A stretch of 64,000 nt of DNA from positions 13,959 to 77,958 of the forward strand of contig JBHHXH010000002.1 of the NCBI GenBank assembly GCA_046756925.1, written 5' to 3'. Shown piece by piece: positions 8,063 to 16,393 of the stretch (positions within the stretch are counted from its first letter, which is position 1; the number at the start of each line of letters is the position of its first letter). Origin of the DNA: JAJDBU01 sp046756925. Its GTDB lineage: Bacteria; Nitrospirota; Nitrospiria; SBBL01; JAADHI01. The notes under the pieces are model-generated. The model searched no databases, was not told the origin of the DNA, and saw only the letters and a program-made list of their open reading frames with translations. The position numbers were made by a program, and so were the translations under genes.

Positions 8063-9895
8063 ATGTCTTATGTGATCGGAATAGACCTCGGGACAACCAA
8101 CAGTCTGGTTGCCGTTATGGATGGAGACACCCCCCGTGTCATTAAAGATCGCTTCGGAAAGACCTCTCTCCCATCGGTTGTCTATATTCCCTCATCGGGC
8201 GCCCCTCCAGTTGTCGTCGGAGATCCGGCCAAGAAACATCTGGTGACGGATTCGGATCGGACAATATATTCCATTAAACGGTTTATGGGGAAAGGCCGGG
8301 ACGAAATTCAAGAAGATACGAAAAGAATCCCTTACAAATTGCTTGGCGATTCAAATGAATCCGTCCGCATTCAAGTGGGCGAACGGCTGTATACCCCTCC
8401 GGAAATTTCGGCGTTTATTCTTCGTGAGTTGAAGGAACGGGCCGAAGCCGACCTGAAAGAATCGGTGTCTCAAGCAGTGATCACGGTGCCCGCTTATTTT
8501 AACGACAGTCAAAGACAGGCGACAAAAGATGCGGGAAAGATCTCTGGGCTTGAAGTGCTTCGCATATTGAATGAACCCACAGCCGCATCCCTGGCCTATG
8601 GCCTACAAAAATCCAAAGAAGGGATCATCGCGGTATATGATCTCGGCGGCGGGACATTCGATATTTCAATCTTAAAAATCAAAGAGGGCATATTTGAAGT
8701 CCTTGCCACCAATGGCGATACGCATTTAGGCGGCGATGATTTTGATCAACGAATCGTGACCCTATTCTGCGAAGAGATTCGCCGAGAATATAAGATCGAT
8801 CTTTTTGAATATCCTGAAGTGTTACAGGACATTCGTCTGAAGGCCGAGCAAGCGAAGTCATTGCTCTCTACACAGGCCTCTTACGAGATTGAGATGGTGC
8901 TACCGATGAAAAAGGGAACCTACCGGCGTGAAATGACCAAAAAAGAATTCGAGGAAAACATTCAAGATTTGGTGGACCGTACGACCGATCCATGCCGCAT
9001 GGCGCTTGTCGATGCGGGCTTGAAACCGGCGGATGTGAATGAAGTCGTACTGGTCGGAGGATCGACGCGTATCCCTTATATCCAGGAAACGGTGGCCAAG
9101 CTCTTTCATAAAACGCCTCACAGCGAACTCGATCCGGAGAAGGTCGTCGCCTTGGGGGCGGCGATTCAAGCCAATATTCTCTCCGGGGGCATTACCAATC
9201 TGCTGCTTTTGGACGTCACCCCATTATCGCTTGGCATTGAAACCATGGGGGGGGTCGTGGGCCGCTTGATTCCGAGGAATACAACCATCCCGACCAGCGG
9301 GAAGGAAACCTTTTCAACCTTTGTAGATGGTCAGCAATCTGTATCCATTCATGTCGTGCAGGGAGAAAGAGAACTGGTGGCCGATTGCCGCAGCTTGGCA
9401 AAATTTAATCTGACCGGAATCGATCCCATGCCGGCGGGCATGCCTCGGATTGAGGTCACGTTTTTAATCGATGCAAACGGGATACTGAATGTGAAGGCCA
9501 CAGACCTTCGGAGCGGCAAAGCGCAATCCATCGAAGTGAAGCCGACCTACGGCCTCACGGAGACGGAAACCGAGGCAATGATCTCGGATTCGATGGAACA
9601 TGCAAAAGAAGACATGGAAAAGCGCTTATTGATCGAGCTAAAAAATGAAGCCGAAACCGTGATCAGACACACGGAAAAGGGGCTTTCGCAAGGATCGGAC
9701 CTGATGGACAAGACCGAACGGAAAATGATCGAGTCGTCTCTTTACGATTTAAAGATCGCCCTTGCGAAAAATGACCGGAATATGATTCGCGAAATACTCA
9801 ATCGTCTCGATGAAGTCACGCTTCCGCTCGCGGAAAAATTGATGAACCGCACCGTGAAAGAAGCGCTTCAAGATAAAGAGCTGACCGATCTTTAG
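8063..9895 (+). CDS. hscA: Hsp70-type Fe-S chaperone HscA
   Basis: 610-residue DnaK-family ATPase specialised for cluster release from IscU. It starts with the actin-fold motif GIDLGTTNSLVAV, then AYFNDSQRQATKDAG, NEPTAASLAYG, YDLGGGTFDISIL and VGGSTRIP, followed by the substrate domain from about residue 375 (LLLDVTPLSLGIET). Length and position between hscB and fdx mark it as HscA rather than DnaK. GAAGGAGG lies upstream; the start codon immediately follows the hscB stop. Confidence 0.95.
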   Translation: MSYVIGIDLGTTNSLVAVMDGDTPRVIKDRFGKTSLPSVVYIPSSGAPPVVVGDPAKKHLVTDSDRTIYSIKRFMGKGRDEIQEDTKRIPYKLLGDSNESVRIQVGERLYTPPEISAFILRELKERAEADLKESVSQAVITVPAYFNDSQRQATKDAGKISGLEVLRILNEPTAASLAYGLQKSKEGIIAVYDLGGGTFDISILKIKEGIFEVLATNGDTHLGGDDFDQRIVTLFCEEIRREYKIDLFEYPEVLQDIRLKAEQAKSLLSTQASYEIEMVLPMKKGTYRREMTKKEFEENIQDLVDRTTDPCRMALVDAGLKPADVNEVVLVGGSTRIPYIQETVAKLFHKTPHSELDPEKVVALGAAIQANILSGGITNLLLLDVTPLSLGIETMGGVVGRLIPRNTTIPTSGKETFSTFVDGQQSVSIHVVQGERELVADCRSLAKFNLTGIDPMPAGMPRIEVTFLIDANGILNVKATDLRSGKAQSIEVKPTYGLTETETEAMISDSMEHAKEDMEKRLLIELKNEAETVIRHTEKGLSQGSDLMDKTERKMIESSLYDLKIALAKNDRNMIREILNRLDEVTLPLAEKLMNRTVKEALQDKELTDL

Positions 9896-9916
9896 AAACC
9901 TGTCCGGAAAGCCGAC

Positions 9917-10249
9917 ATGCCGAAGATTACATTCCTAAAGGATGATCCGAACCGAAATATCACCATAGAATGCAAAACAGGGGAGACCATTCTCGATATT
10001 GCGCTTAAGAACGATATCGAGTTGGAACACAATTGCGGCGGCAGTTGCGCCTGCACCACCTGCCATGTGATCGTTCGGGGAGGGTTGGACCATCTTTCCG
10101 ATATGGAAGAAGACGAAGAAGATCGTCTGGATACGGCCGAAGGGCTTACCCTCACCTCACGGCTCGGATGTCAGGCGGTCGTCGAGGGGGATTGTGTCGT
10201 CGAAATCCCAAAAAACGTGCAACCCTTCCGGAAGGCGGAACAACACTAA
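9917..10249 (+). CDS. fdx: [2Fe-2S] ferredoxin of the isc operon
   Basis: 110-residue adrenodoxin-type ferredoxin supplying electrons for Fe-S assembly. The cluster ligands are visible in NCGGSCACTTCHV (three Cys) and the downstream LGCQAV (fourth Cys). The DHLSDMEEDEEDRLD acidic helix is the usual partner-binding region. It sits between hscA and iscX. Confidence 0.95.
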   Translation: MPKITFLKDDPNRNITIECKTGETILDIALKNDIELEHNCGGSCACTTCHVIVRGGLDHLSDMEEDEEDRLDTAEGLTLTSRLGCQAVVEGDCVVEIPKNVQPFRKAEQH

Positions 10250-10264
10250 GGAGTTTGAATAAAG

Positions 10265-10480
10265 ATGGATTTAAATTGGCACAGTATTGAAGACATCGGT
10301 GTGTTGTTGTTGGAAAATTATCCCGAAACGGATCCCCTCAGCGTTCGATTTACTGACTTGCACAAAATGGTCACCGGTCTTTCCGGATTTTATGACGATC
10401 CCAAAAAATCGAACGAAGCAATTCTTGAAGCCATTCAAATGGCTTGGTATGAGGAATACAAAGACGCTCAAGACGAATAA
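10265..10480 (+). CDS. iscX: Fe-S assembly protein IscX
   Basis: 71-residue acidic protein of the IscX/YfhJ family, opening with MDLNWHSIEDIGVLLLE and containing DLHKMVTGL and the C-terminal IQMAWYEEYKDAQDE. The family binds IscS and iron and tunes cluster assembly. It ends the isc operon. AAGGAG precedes the ATG. No convincing terminator follows. Confidence 0.93.
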   Translation: MDLNWHSIEDIGVLLLENYPETDPLSVRFTDLHKMVTGLSGFYDDPKKSNEAILEAIQMAWYEEYKDAQDE

Positions 10481-10534
10481 GTGAGCGTATGGGAACCCTC
10501 CGATCCTTTTTATTTCCGTGTTTCTGATTTTTTT

Positions 10535-10552
10535 CAATATCGTAAGATATTG
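10535..10552. repeat. Short inverted repeat after iscX
   Basis: CAATATC (10535-10541), 4-bp loop, GATATTG (10546-10552). The T-run lies before rather than after it on the plus strand, so it does not look like a terminator of isc. It may be a protein-binding site. Confidence 0.35.
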
Positions 10553-10718
10553 CACCCTTCTGCATGATTTTTATTTCTGCTTCAACGGCCCCTTTGGTGG
10601 AATGGCGATTGGAATTGCGAATGGTCGTCACGCCCTTTCTTGACAGCATCGGTCATGCACGATACATTTTATTCAATAAATAAACAGTGACACGATAGAT
10701 ATATCAAATAGAGATGCC

Positions 10719-11090
10719 GTGAAGATTTCACAACGACTGTTTGAAAGCCAGCGACAATATAAACGAAAAAAAACGTTGAATGCCGTACGCTGGGATCACC
10801 GCGAAGGTGAAAACGTAGATGGAAAGATCCACGATATTTCTCCGGCGGGCATCTTTTTGGCGCCGCTGGGGAAAATGCCGAAGGACATCCATCCGGAAGA
10901 TCCGATATGGCTTGTCTTGCGTATCAACAACAAAGATTATTTCCTTTCCGCCACGGTCCGTTGGCGGGGAGTGAGCAAGGAACATGGCGAATTCGGGTTT
11001 GGCCTTGAATTTGCCGACAATAGCAAGCGACTTGCTGAAGATCTGTGTCTTAAAATGGCCGAAAGCGGCCTATTCTTCGTTCCCGCCTAA
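10719..11090 (+). CDS. PilZ domain protein
   Basis: 123-residue single-domain protein. The PilZ c-di-GMP signature is suggested by a basic YKRKK segment near residue 14 followed by IHDISPAGIFL (the D/N-x-S-x-x-G motif). WRG and FGFGLEF strands follow. PilZ proteins read the second messenger c-di-GMP and often control motility or exopolysaccharide. The first motif is weaker than the canonical RxxxR, so binding is not assured. GTG start at 10719; an ATG at 10714 hits a stop at once. Confidence 0.8.
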   Translation: MKISQRLFESQRQYKRKKTLNAVRWDHREGENVDGKIHDISPAGIFLAPLGKMPKDIHPEDPIWLVLRINNKDYFLSATVRWRGVSKEHGEFGFGLEFADNSKRLAEDLCLKMAESGLFFVPA

Positions 11091-11329
11091 ATAACAAGAG
11101 CCCTATTAAGAAAACCGATGTCTCCCTCTCTGGAATGGCTTGTATCGAGCCAAGGTGCGCCGGAATTGTAGTGACGAGGGTTCACCTTAAAAATGTCGCA
11201 TGTCTCAAGCCGGAAAATGATTAGATGACCTGAGAAAACAGAAGTCCTGTCATGCACTTATTCTTTATCTTGATGGGGTCCGAACCGATTCCTAATTCCA
11301 TCCCTGTTAAAAGACCTATTAAAAAAACC
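11091..11329. other. Intergenic stretch before the beta-barrel gene
   Basis: I see no coding sequence, RNA gene or terminator here. Function of the stretch between the PilZ gene and the promoter at 11330 is not visible. Confidence 0.5.
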
Positions 11330-11365
11330 TTGACAACAGTAAAATTTGGGAATATAATCCCAAAT
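11330..11365 (+). promoter_or_regulatory. Perfect consensus promoter with palindromic operator over the -10
   Basis: TTGACA (11330-11335), exactly 17 bp, then TATAAT (11353-11358): a fully consensus sigma70 promoter. An exact inverted repeat, ATTTGGGA (11344-11351) and TCCCAAAT (11358-11365) with a 6-bp centre, is wrapped around the -10. A strong promoter with a symmetric site on the -10 is the classical form of a repressor-controlled gene. Confidence 0.8.
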
Positions 11366-11389
11366 ATGAAGAGATGAGGGAGCACAGAT

Positions 11390-12355
11390 TTGAAGACCAC
11401 AAAAAAAATAAACATCCAATTTTTACTGGTAATCGCCATGATAGTCACAATTCTCCTATGTCCTCGCTGGCGTAAAAAAGCCCATGCCAGCCATGAACAA
11501 ATCGATATCGCCTCTTTTTGGGGAGAAATAGAAACCGGTTTTCTCTACGACGATAATATTTTTCAAGTAAAGGATGGAAAGGAATCGGATATGATTTGGG
11601 AGTCCAACCTATCCTTGTCCTATCTTCCGAAGGAGATCAAATGGAGCGCCCGAGCAATATTTGATCGATATCGAAAAAACAACGAGTTGAATTATGTCTA
11701 CTATGAAGTCGGTATGGAACGCCCATTTGGTCAGAGAAATTATGGAAGTGTCGTCCTTCATCTGTCTCCTTCCGCCTTGCTCGACAAGCAAGATCCGAAT
11801 AGAGAACCCTTCTCGTTAGAATCTTACGGGTTCAGCGCCACGGTCGACCGGAACACCGATCGAATAGGCAATATTGGCATAAACTTTTCTTACACGCGAT
11901 TGGATTACGGGGCTCCTTTTAATGCAAAAGATACGAATATATTAAGCCTCAGTCCGTCTCTTTTTTATCGGATGGGAGACTACTGGCGTTTTTTGGCCGA
12001 GGTAACCTACGAAAAGGGAGACGCGCAGGGAGGATTTATCTTGACCGATATTCCGGATGACATCTCCTATACAGCGCTCGCGGCTTCCTTCAAGATTGTT
12101 TATCAGGTCAGGGAAAATACACGGTTGCGGTTTCGCTACAAGATTCGCAAAAAACGATTTAGCACGGAAGGGGCCGATGCTTTTCATAAGGATAGGAACG
12201 ATGCCAACCATGCTTTGTATGCCGAGATACAATACAATCCGGTCGAAAAGGTAAGCGTTTTTAGCCGCATAGACCGCTTGTGGCGGAATTCAAACCTTGA
12301 TTTTGTCGCTTTTAACGAGACACGGTGGATGCTGTCCGTGGCATATCGGTTCTAA
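11390..12355 (+). CDS. Outer-membrane beta-barrel protein
   Basis: 321-residue exported protein with a signal peptide (hydrophobic stretch about residues 7-25, cleavage near KKAHASHEQ). The mature part is rich in alternating aromatic and polar strands (for example GEIETGFLYDDNIFQ, NIGINFSYTRLDYG, RFRYKIRKKRF) and ends with WMLSVAYRF, a terminal-Phe barrel signature. It resembles the putative beta-barrel porin-2/BBP2 type; specific function unknown. Start TTG at 11390 preceded by GAGGGAG. It is the first gene behind a consensus promoter with a palindromic operator, so its expression is probably strong but gated. Confidence 0.78.
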   Translation: MKTTKKINIQFLLVIAMIVTILLCPRWRKKAHASHEQIDIASFWGEIETGFLYDDNIFQVKDGKESDMIWESNLSLSYLPKEIKWSARAIFDRYRKNNELNYVYYEVGMERPFGQRNYGSVVLHLSPSALLDKQDPNREPFSLESYGFSATVDRNTDRIGNIGINFSYTRLDYGAPFNAKDTNILSLSPSLFYRMGDYWRFLAEVTYEKGDAQGGFILTDIPDDISYTALAASFKIVYQVRENTRLRFRYKIRKKRFSTEGADAFHKDRNDANHALYAEIQYNPVEKVSVFSRIDRLWRNSNLDFVAFNETRWMLSVAYRF

Positions 12356-12546
12356 TTGATTATATGGCATCGATGCATTTGGAATTGTTAAACGAGATGC
12401 CCACTGCCCAGTTAGAAATAAGAAAACGTGAGAGGAGGCGCCGTATCCTCATCAATATCGAAAATAACAGCGGCGAAAGAACGAAGATCAACTGAAATGT
12501 TTCGGTTGAGGTTAAACAACTTTTTTATTATTTGGAGGGTCAAAAA
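12356..12546. other. Intergenic stretch before the RGDG-repeat gene
   Basis: 191 bp with no convincing gene or clear promoter. It ends in TTTGGAGGG, the ribosome-binding site for the next gene. Confidence 0.4.
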
Positions 12547-13149
12547 ATGGACGCAAGAAAATATAGACGGATATTAATCGGAGGAATTGCATTTTCTTTC
12601 TTGTTCGCGTTGGTGTCCCATGCGGCCGGCCTTGACGACCGTGTCACAGGCGTGAAACTGCGTGGCGACGGCACCGTCGATGATGCGCCGGGAAGACATA
12701 TCCAAGACGATGATATTGGTCCGGATGGACTCAAGCGCCGGGGGGATGGATCGATCGACGATACCCAACCCAATCGACCTGGCGGGATGAATGACGTAAA
12801 GCGCCGTGGCGACGGCACCATCGATGACCATTCACGGGACCGGCATCGTGATGGGGATGACCACGCCAGAATGAGAGAGGACGATCGTAACGACAGGTCC
12901 CATCGAGGCAGAGGACGCGGACGCGGTCGTGGCCGAGGACGTGGGCGCGGGGGCGATCACGATGTAAGAGTTTCCATGGAGGAGCATCGGGGACGAGGCC
13001 GTGATCATGACCGTATGGAAGATCGTGTCGCCGCCCGGAGGGACGACCACCGGGGTCGCGGCCGGGACGATCACCGGACCCGCGAAAGAGACGACGACCG
13101 GAATCGCGGACGAGATGACGACCGAGGCCGTGGAAGAGACGATAACTAA
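12547..13149 (+). CDS. Secreted Arg/Asp/Gly-rich repeat protein
   Basis: 200-residue protein of unrecognised family. It has a clear signal peptide (residues 1-27, ending SHAAG). Three repeats of the form K-[LR]-R-G-D-G-[TS]-[VI]-D-D occur in the first third. A stretch of alternating Arg-Gly (about residues 118-132) follows, then about 60 residues made almost only of Arg, Asp, Gly and His. The Asp/Gly repeats could bind cations and the Arg-Gly part could bind anions or polymers; this is inference. ATG 12547 has GGAGGG at good distance. A strong terminator follows, so the gene ends its transcript. Confidence 0.72.
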   Translation: MDARKYRRILIGGIAFSFLFALVSHAAGLDDRVTGVKLRGDGTVDDAPGRHIQDDDIGPDGLKRRGDGSIDDTQPNRPGGMNDVKRRGDGTIDDHSRDRHRDGDDHARMREDDRNDRSHRGRGRGRGRGRGRGRGGDHDVRVSMEEHRGRGRDHDRMEDRVAARRDDHRGRGRDDHRTRERDDDRNRGRDDDRGRGRDDN

Positions 13150-13549
13150 GTCCATGCCGTAAAAGCAATACCGGCCAAAACGGCATATCGCCAGCCGGCA
13201 AGTCTCCTTTATTTATTTCCTTAATCTGCCTATCTGAAAGGGCATCTCCTTGAGATGCCCTTTCTTTATTTGGGAGTCTCAAAAATTATTTCCTAAAACG
13301 ATTATGGATGCTTTGCGAAAAGGATTTCACGGATAGACAACAGAATCGGTTGAGCATGTGTGTTGCCTACCGATTCATATTCATGTTGAGAAGGCAAGAT
13401 TATTGCGAAACGATTCGAATGTAGGTTATATAAAAAGTAGAGTGTTTTTTTACGCAAGAGGATCGATAAATGCCGTCATCGAGGCTCAGGTAATCAATAG
13501 GCATATTGGAGCTTCCGAATTTTATCGTGCGAGGAAAGGAGGTATTGTC
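13150..13549. other. 400-bp gap holding a terminator
   Basis: Apart from the hairpin at 13236-13270 I see no gene. An open frame runs through the right half into the following lipoprotein gene, but the lipoprotein signal peptide and AGGAGG site show that gene begins at 13550. A promoter for it probably lies here but I cannot single one out. Confidence 0.5.
13236..13270 (+). terminator. Rho-independent terminator
   Basis: A 13-bp perfect stem (13236-13248 with 13252-13264; left arm GAAAGGGCATCTC), 3-nt loop, then TTTATT. It terminates the RGDG-repeat transcript. Confidence 0.9.
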
Positions 13550-14689
13550 ATGAAAGAACCGGCGCAAACGAACGCAAAGTATATTATCACCTGCCTGCTC
13601 ATCTTTTTACTTGTCTTATTGGTCGAGGGCTGTGTCACAAAGGACCGGTTTATGAGTCAGGTCTCGGAAACCCAGGGTCTCGCGAGACAGCTTGGAGAAG
13701 TTCAGCAGGCACATGATGATTTGAAAAGAGAAGCGGTTGCCTTAAAAAAGCGTCTCGCAAACCTGAGTGCCGCGCTGACCGATGCGCAAGAAGAAGCCGC
13801 GCAAAGAGAGAGGGTGCTCGGAGATGAAAAACAAGGTTTGGAGACGGCGCTGGCCCGGTCAAAGCAAGACCTGTCGGCACTGGAGCACCGGTTGGCGGAA
13901 AAGGAGACAGAAGCGGCTGCCTTAAAAAAGCGTCTCGAGAATCTGAGTGCGGCGCTAAGCGCCGCCAAAAAAGAAGCTGCGCAAAGAGAGAGGGTGCTCC
14001 GAGTTGAAAAACAAGGTTTGGAGACGGCACTGGCGCAGTCGAAGCAAGACCTGTCGGCGTTGGAGCACCGGTTGGCGGCGAAGGCGGATGCACTCGAGGC
14101 CCTGCGGGCCGAGCACGATGCCGTCCATCAGGAGAATGAAAAGCTCCGGGAGGCGCTCGAGCTCAGCGAGGCGGATCTGGAGCGAATGAAACGTGAGATA
14201 AAAGAAAGCTCGAAAGCACACCAAGACCTTGTGAGAGGACTTAAAAAAGAAATCGATGAAGGCAGCATCAAGATTAAGAAACTAAAAAATCGTCTGCATG
14301 TCGAAATTGTCGACAGCATTCTCTTTGCTTCCGGAAGCGACCGAATCACGTTGGAAGGGAAGGGTGTCTTGACCAAGGTGAGTGACGTTTTAAAAGACGT
14401 GAGGGAAAACGACATCCGGATAGAAGGGCATACCGATCATGTTCCGATCGGTCCTAAAATCATCGATAAATTCCCGACCAATTGGGAACTCTCCACCGCA
14501 CGCTCGACGCAGGTCGTTCGCTTTCTCTTCGGGCAGGGGGTGCAGCCGGAAAATATGCAGGCGGCCGGTTTTTCCAAGTATCGTCCGGTGGCATCGAACG
14601 AAATTCCTGAAGGAAGACGGCGAAACAGACGCATCGAGATCGTCCTGTTTCCAAGAGATCTCTTAAGGCTCGCTGAAGCGGTTGAATGA
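13550..14689 (+). CDS. OmpA-family peptidoglycan-associated lipoprotein with coiled coil
   Basis: 379-residue lipoprotein. The signal peptide ends in LLVEGC, so it is lipidated at Cys. Residues about 50-260 are an uninterrupted coiled coil, including two nearly identical 60-residue repeats (each ALKKRL..LSAAL...EAAQRERVL...KQGLETALA). The C-terminal OmpA domain (about residues 262-370) shows ILFASGSDRITLEG, IRIEGHTDHVPIG and the RRRNRRIEIVLFP end, and should bind peptidoglycan. Start ATG 13550 with AGGAGG. The coiled coil could span the periplasm like a tether; MotB-like or other OmpA roles are less likely given the lipid anchor. Confidence 0.85.
   Translation: MKEPAQTNAKYIITCLLIFLLVLLVEGCVTKDRFMSQVSETQGLARQLGEVQQAHDDLKREAVALKKRLANLSAALTDAQEEAAQRERVLGDEKQGLETALARSKQDLSALEHRLAEKETEAAALKKRLENLSAALSAAKKEAAQRERVLRVEKQGLETALAQSKQDLSALEHRLAAKADALEALRAEHDAVHQENEKLREALELSEADLERMKREIKESSKAHQDLVRGLKKEIDEGSIKIKKLKNRLHVEIVDSILFASGSDRITLEGKGVLTKVSDVLKDVRENDIRIEGHTDHVPIGPKIIDKFPTNWELSTARSTQVVRFLFGQGVQPENMQAAGFSKYRPVASNEIPEGRRRNRRIEIVLFPRDLLRLAEAVE
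13731..14090 (+). repeat. Two tandem 180-bp repeats inside the OmpA lipoprotein gene
   Basis: The segment starting near 13731 is repeated 180 bp later near 13911 with only scattered base changes (for example GCCTTAAAAAAGCGTCTC at both). The repeat encodes 60 coiled-coil residues, so copy-number change would lengthen the tether in frame. Confidence 0.75.
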
Positions 14690-14765
14690 AACCACTTCGA
14701 CTTCGATCACAAAGCATCATTTCGGATGGGCCGTATGATAAGAAGACGATTGTCTCCCTTAGATC

Positions 14766-15923
14766 TTATGATTTTGTCATCGCCGATATTAATATTTCGG
14801 CGACTTCGGGACGGCTGAATTCGAGCGGTGGTTTGATCCCCGCACTGAGCATCTCACGCACCTTCGTGCCGGAAAGGGCAACCCGTTCCGCCGGGTCGTG
14901 TGGGCAGGTCTTGGAAGACACCATGCCCAGGCAACGCTTGCAATAAAAAGTATGATCGAAGAAGAGCGGCCGAATACCGAGTTCGCCGTCCTCGAATTCC
15001 TTAAAAATATTTTGCGCGTCGTAGGTGCCGTAAAAGTCTCCCACGCCGGCATGGTCGCGGCCGACGATAAAATGGGTGACCCCGTAGTTCTTTCTGCAGA
15101 TGGCGTGAAAGATGGCCTCTTTCGGACCCGCGTAGCGCATGGCGGCTGGAAAGACGGAAAGGACGGTCCGGTCTTTCGGATAATACTGATCGAGTAAGAC
15201 TTTGTAGCAATCCATTCGGACATCGGCGGGGATGTCCCCTTCTTTTGTCGCGCCCACAATCGGATGGAGAAGCAAACCGTCCGTGATTTCCAAGGCGCAC
15301 TTTTGGATATATTCATGGGCCCGGTGGACCGGGTTCCGTGTTTGGAAAGCGACAACACGATGCCATCCTCTCTCTTCGAACAGCGCTCTTGTTTGAGCCG
15401 GTTCAAGACGGTGTGATTGAAAGGGCATGTTGGGAGGGCGCTGGATCATCTCGATCGGTCCTCCAAGTAGTAAAGGGCCGAGGGAATGGGTATAGGCCAC
15501 ACCGGGATGGCGCATCTCGTGGGTCCCATAAACACTGAGCGCTTCCGCTTCCTTGTCGAAGGCAAACATCTCTTGTACCCGAAGGATGGCCAGGAGGGTT
15601 TCGGATGCATCGGTCAAGGCAATTTCTTGCCCTTCTTTAATGGCCGAAGCCTCGTCCGCCGAGACCGACAAGGTGATGGGGAGACTCCAGGGCAGACCGT
15701 TCGAAAGACGCATCGAATGGAGCACACTGTGGTAGTCGTCACTGCACATGAAGCCCTCAAGAGGAGAAAACACGCCGCTTGCAATCAATTCCAAATCCGA
15801 AATCTCGCGAGGTGTCAATACAATTTTCTTCAGGGTCGCTGCTTTTTGCGTTGTGCGGTCAATTTCTTTGGCTTCAACGAATCGGTTGATCAGTTTTCCG
15901 CCGTGGGGTGTTGAAATCTTCAT
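14766..15923 (-). CDS. sat: Sulfate adenylyltransferase (ATP sulfurylase)
   Basis: 385-residue ATP sulfurylase that makes APS from sulfate and ATP (or the reverse). Motifs: QTRNPVHRAHEY (QxRN and HxxH nucleotide motifs), GRDHAGVG, and a zinc-like CKRC...C near the C-terminus. It is the last gene of rrf2-aprA-aprB-sat. Start ATG 15923 has AAGGAG 5 nt upstream; 12 further residues to 15959 are open but lack this site. Confidence 0.94.
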   Translation of the reverse strand: MKISTPHGGKLINRFVEAKEIDRTTQKAATLKKIVLTPREISDLELIASGVFSPLEGFMCSDDYHSVLHSMRLSNGLPWSLPITLSVSADEASAIKEGQEIALTDASETLLAILRVQEMFAFDKEAEALSVYGTHEMRHPGVAYTHSLGPLLLGGPIEMIQRPPNMPFQSHRLEPAQTRALFEERGWHRVVAFQTRNPVHRAHEYIQKCALEITDGLLLHPIVGATKEGDIPADVRMDCYKVLLDQYYPKDRTVLSVFPAAMRYAGPKEAIFHAICRKNYGVTHFIVGRDHAGVGDFYGTYDAQNIFKEFEDGELGIRPLFFDHTFYCKRCLGMVSSKTCPHDPAERVALSGTKVREMLSAGIKPPLEFSRPEVAEILISAMTKS

Positions 15924-15989
15924 AAAATCTCCTTGCTTAAAGCTTATAAATGGAATCAAGAAAAAAACGTTTTCAACTTTTGTTTCGAA

Positions 15990-16376
15990 TTAGATCGAAA
16001 AATCGAGGCCCTGCGCGCCGTCTTCGATCGTTTCATCGAGCGCGATCTTCATAACCTTCGTCCGGATGGTGAAGGTCTCTTTCTTCCCCTTGATATCGAC
16101 CGCTTCCCAAGAGATAAAATCGCGTGTTTTGTGCACATGCGGCGCCAGCTTCGCCCCCTTTGATCCGAATTGATACGAAAGATGAAACTCGATCGCCTCT
16201 TCAGGACAGGCTTTGACGCAGGGCAGACAATCCCAGCAATCTTCCGGATATTTCAAGTGGGCCTTGTTGACGGAATGATCTTTTACGATCAGGTCGCCGG
16301 GGCACATCCGTACACAAGGGGGTTGTCTTGAATTGTAACAGCCGTTGCATTTTTCCGGGTCCACCCATACAGGCAT
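15990..16376 (-). CDS. aprB: Adenylylsulfate reductase beta subunit (short form)
   Basis: 128-residue iron-sulfur subunit that passes electrons to the AprA flavin. Two [4Fe-4S] motifs are seen: CNGCYNSRQPPCVRMCPGDL and CWDCLPCVKACPEEAIEF. It is shorter than the roughly 150 residues usual for sulfate reducers because the C-terminal tail that wraps AprA is reduced. It lies 17 bp after aprA on the same strand. Confidence 0.92.
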   Translation of the reverse strand: MPVWVDPEKCNGCYNSRQPPCVRMCPGDLIVKDHSVNKAHLKYPEDCWDCLPCVKACPEEAIEFHLSYQFGSKGAKLAPHVHKTRDFISWEAVDIKGKKETFTIRTKVMKIALDETIEDGAQGLDFSI

Positions 16377-16393
16377 CGCTCAATTTCCTTTCA

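Noticed and set aside
10535..10552. Hairpin after iscX as isc terminator
   Set aside because: The T-run precedes rather than follows the stem on the plus strand.
12914..12952. Repetitive cgg/gga DNA as a satellite or CRISPR-like array
   Set aside because: It is the Arg-Gly coding stretch of the secreted repeat protein; there are no spacers.
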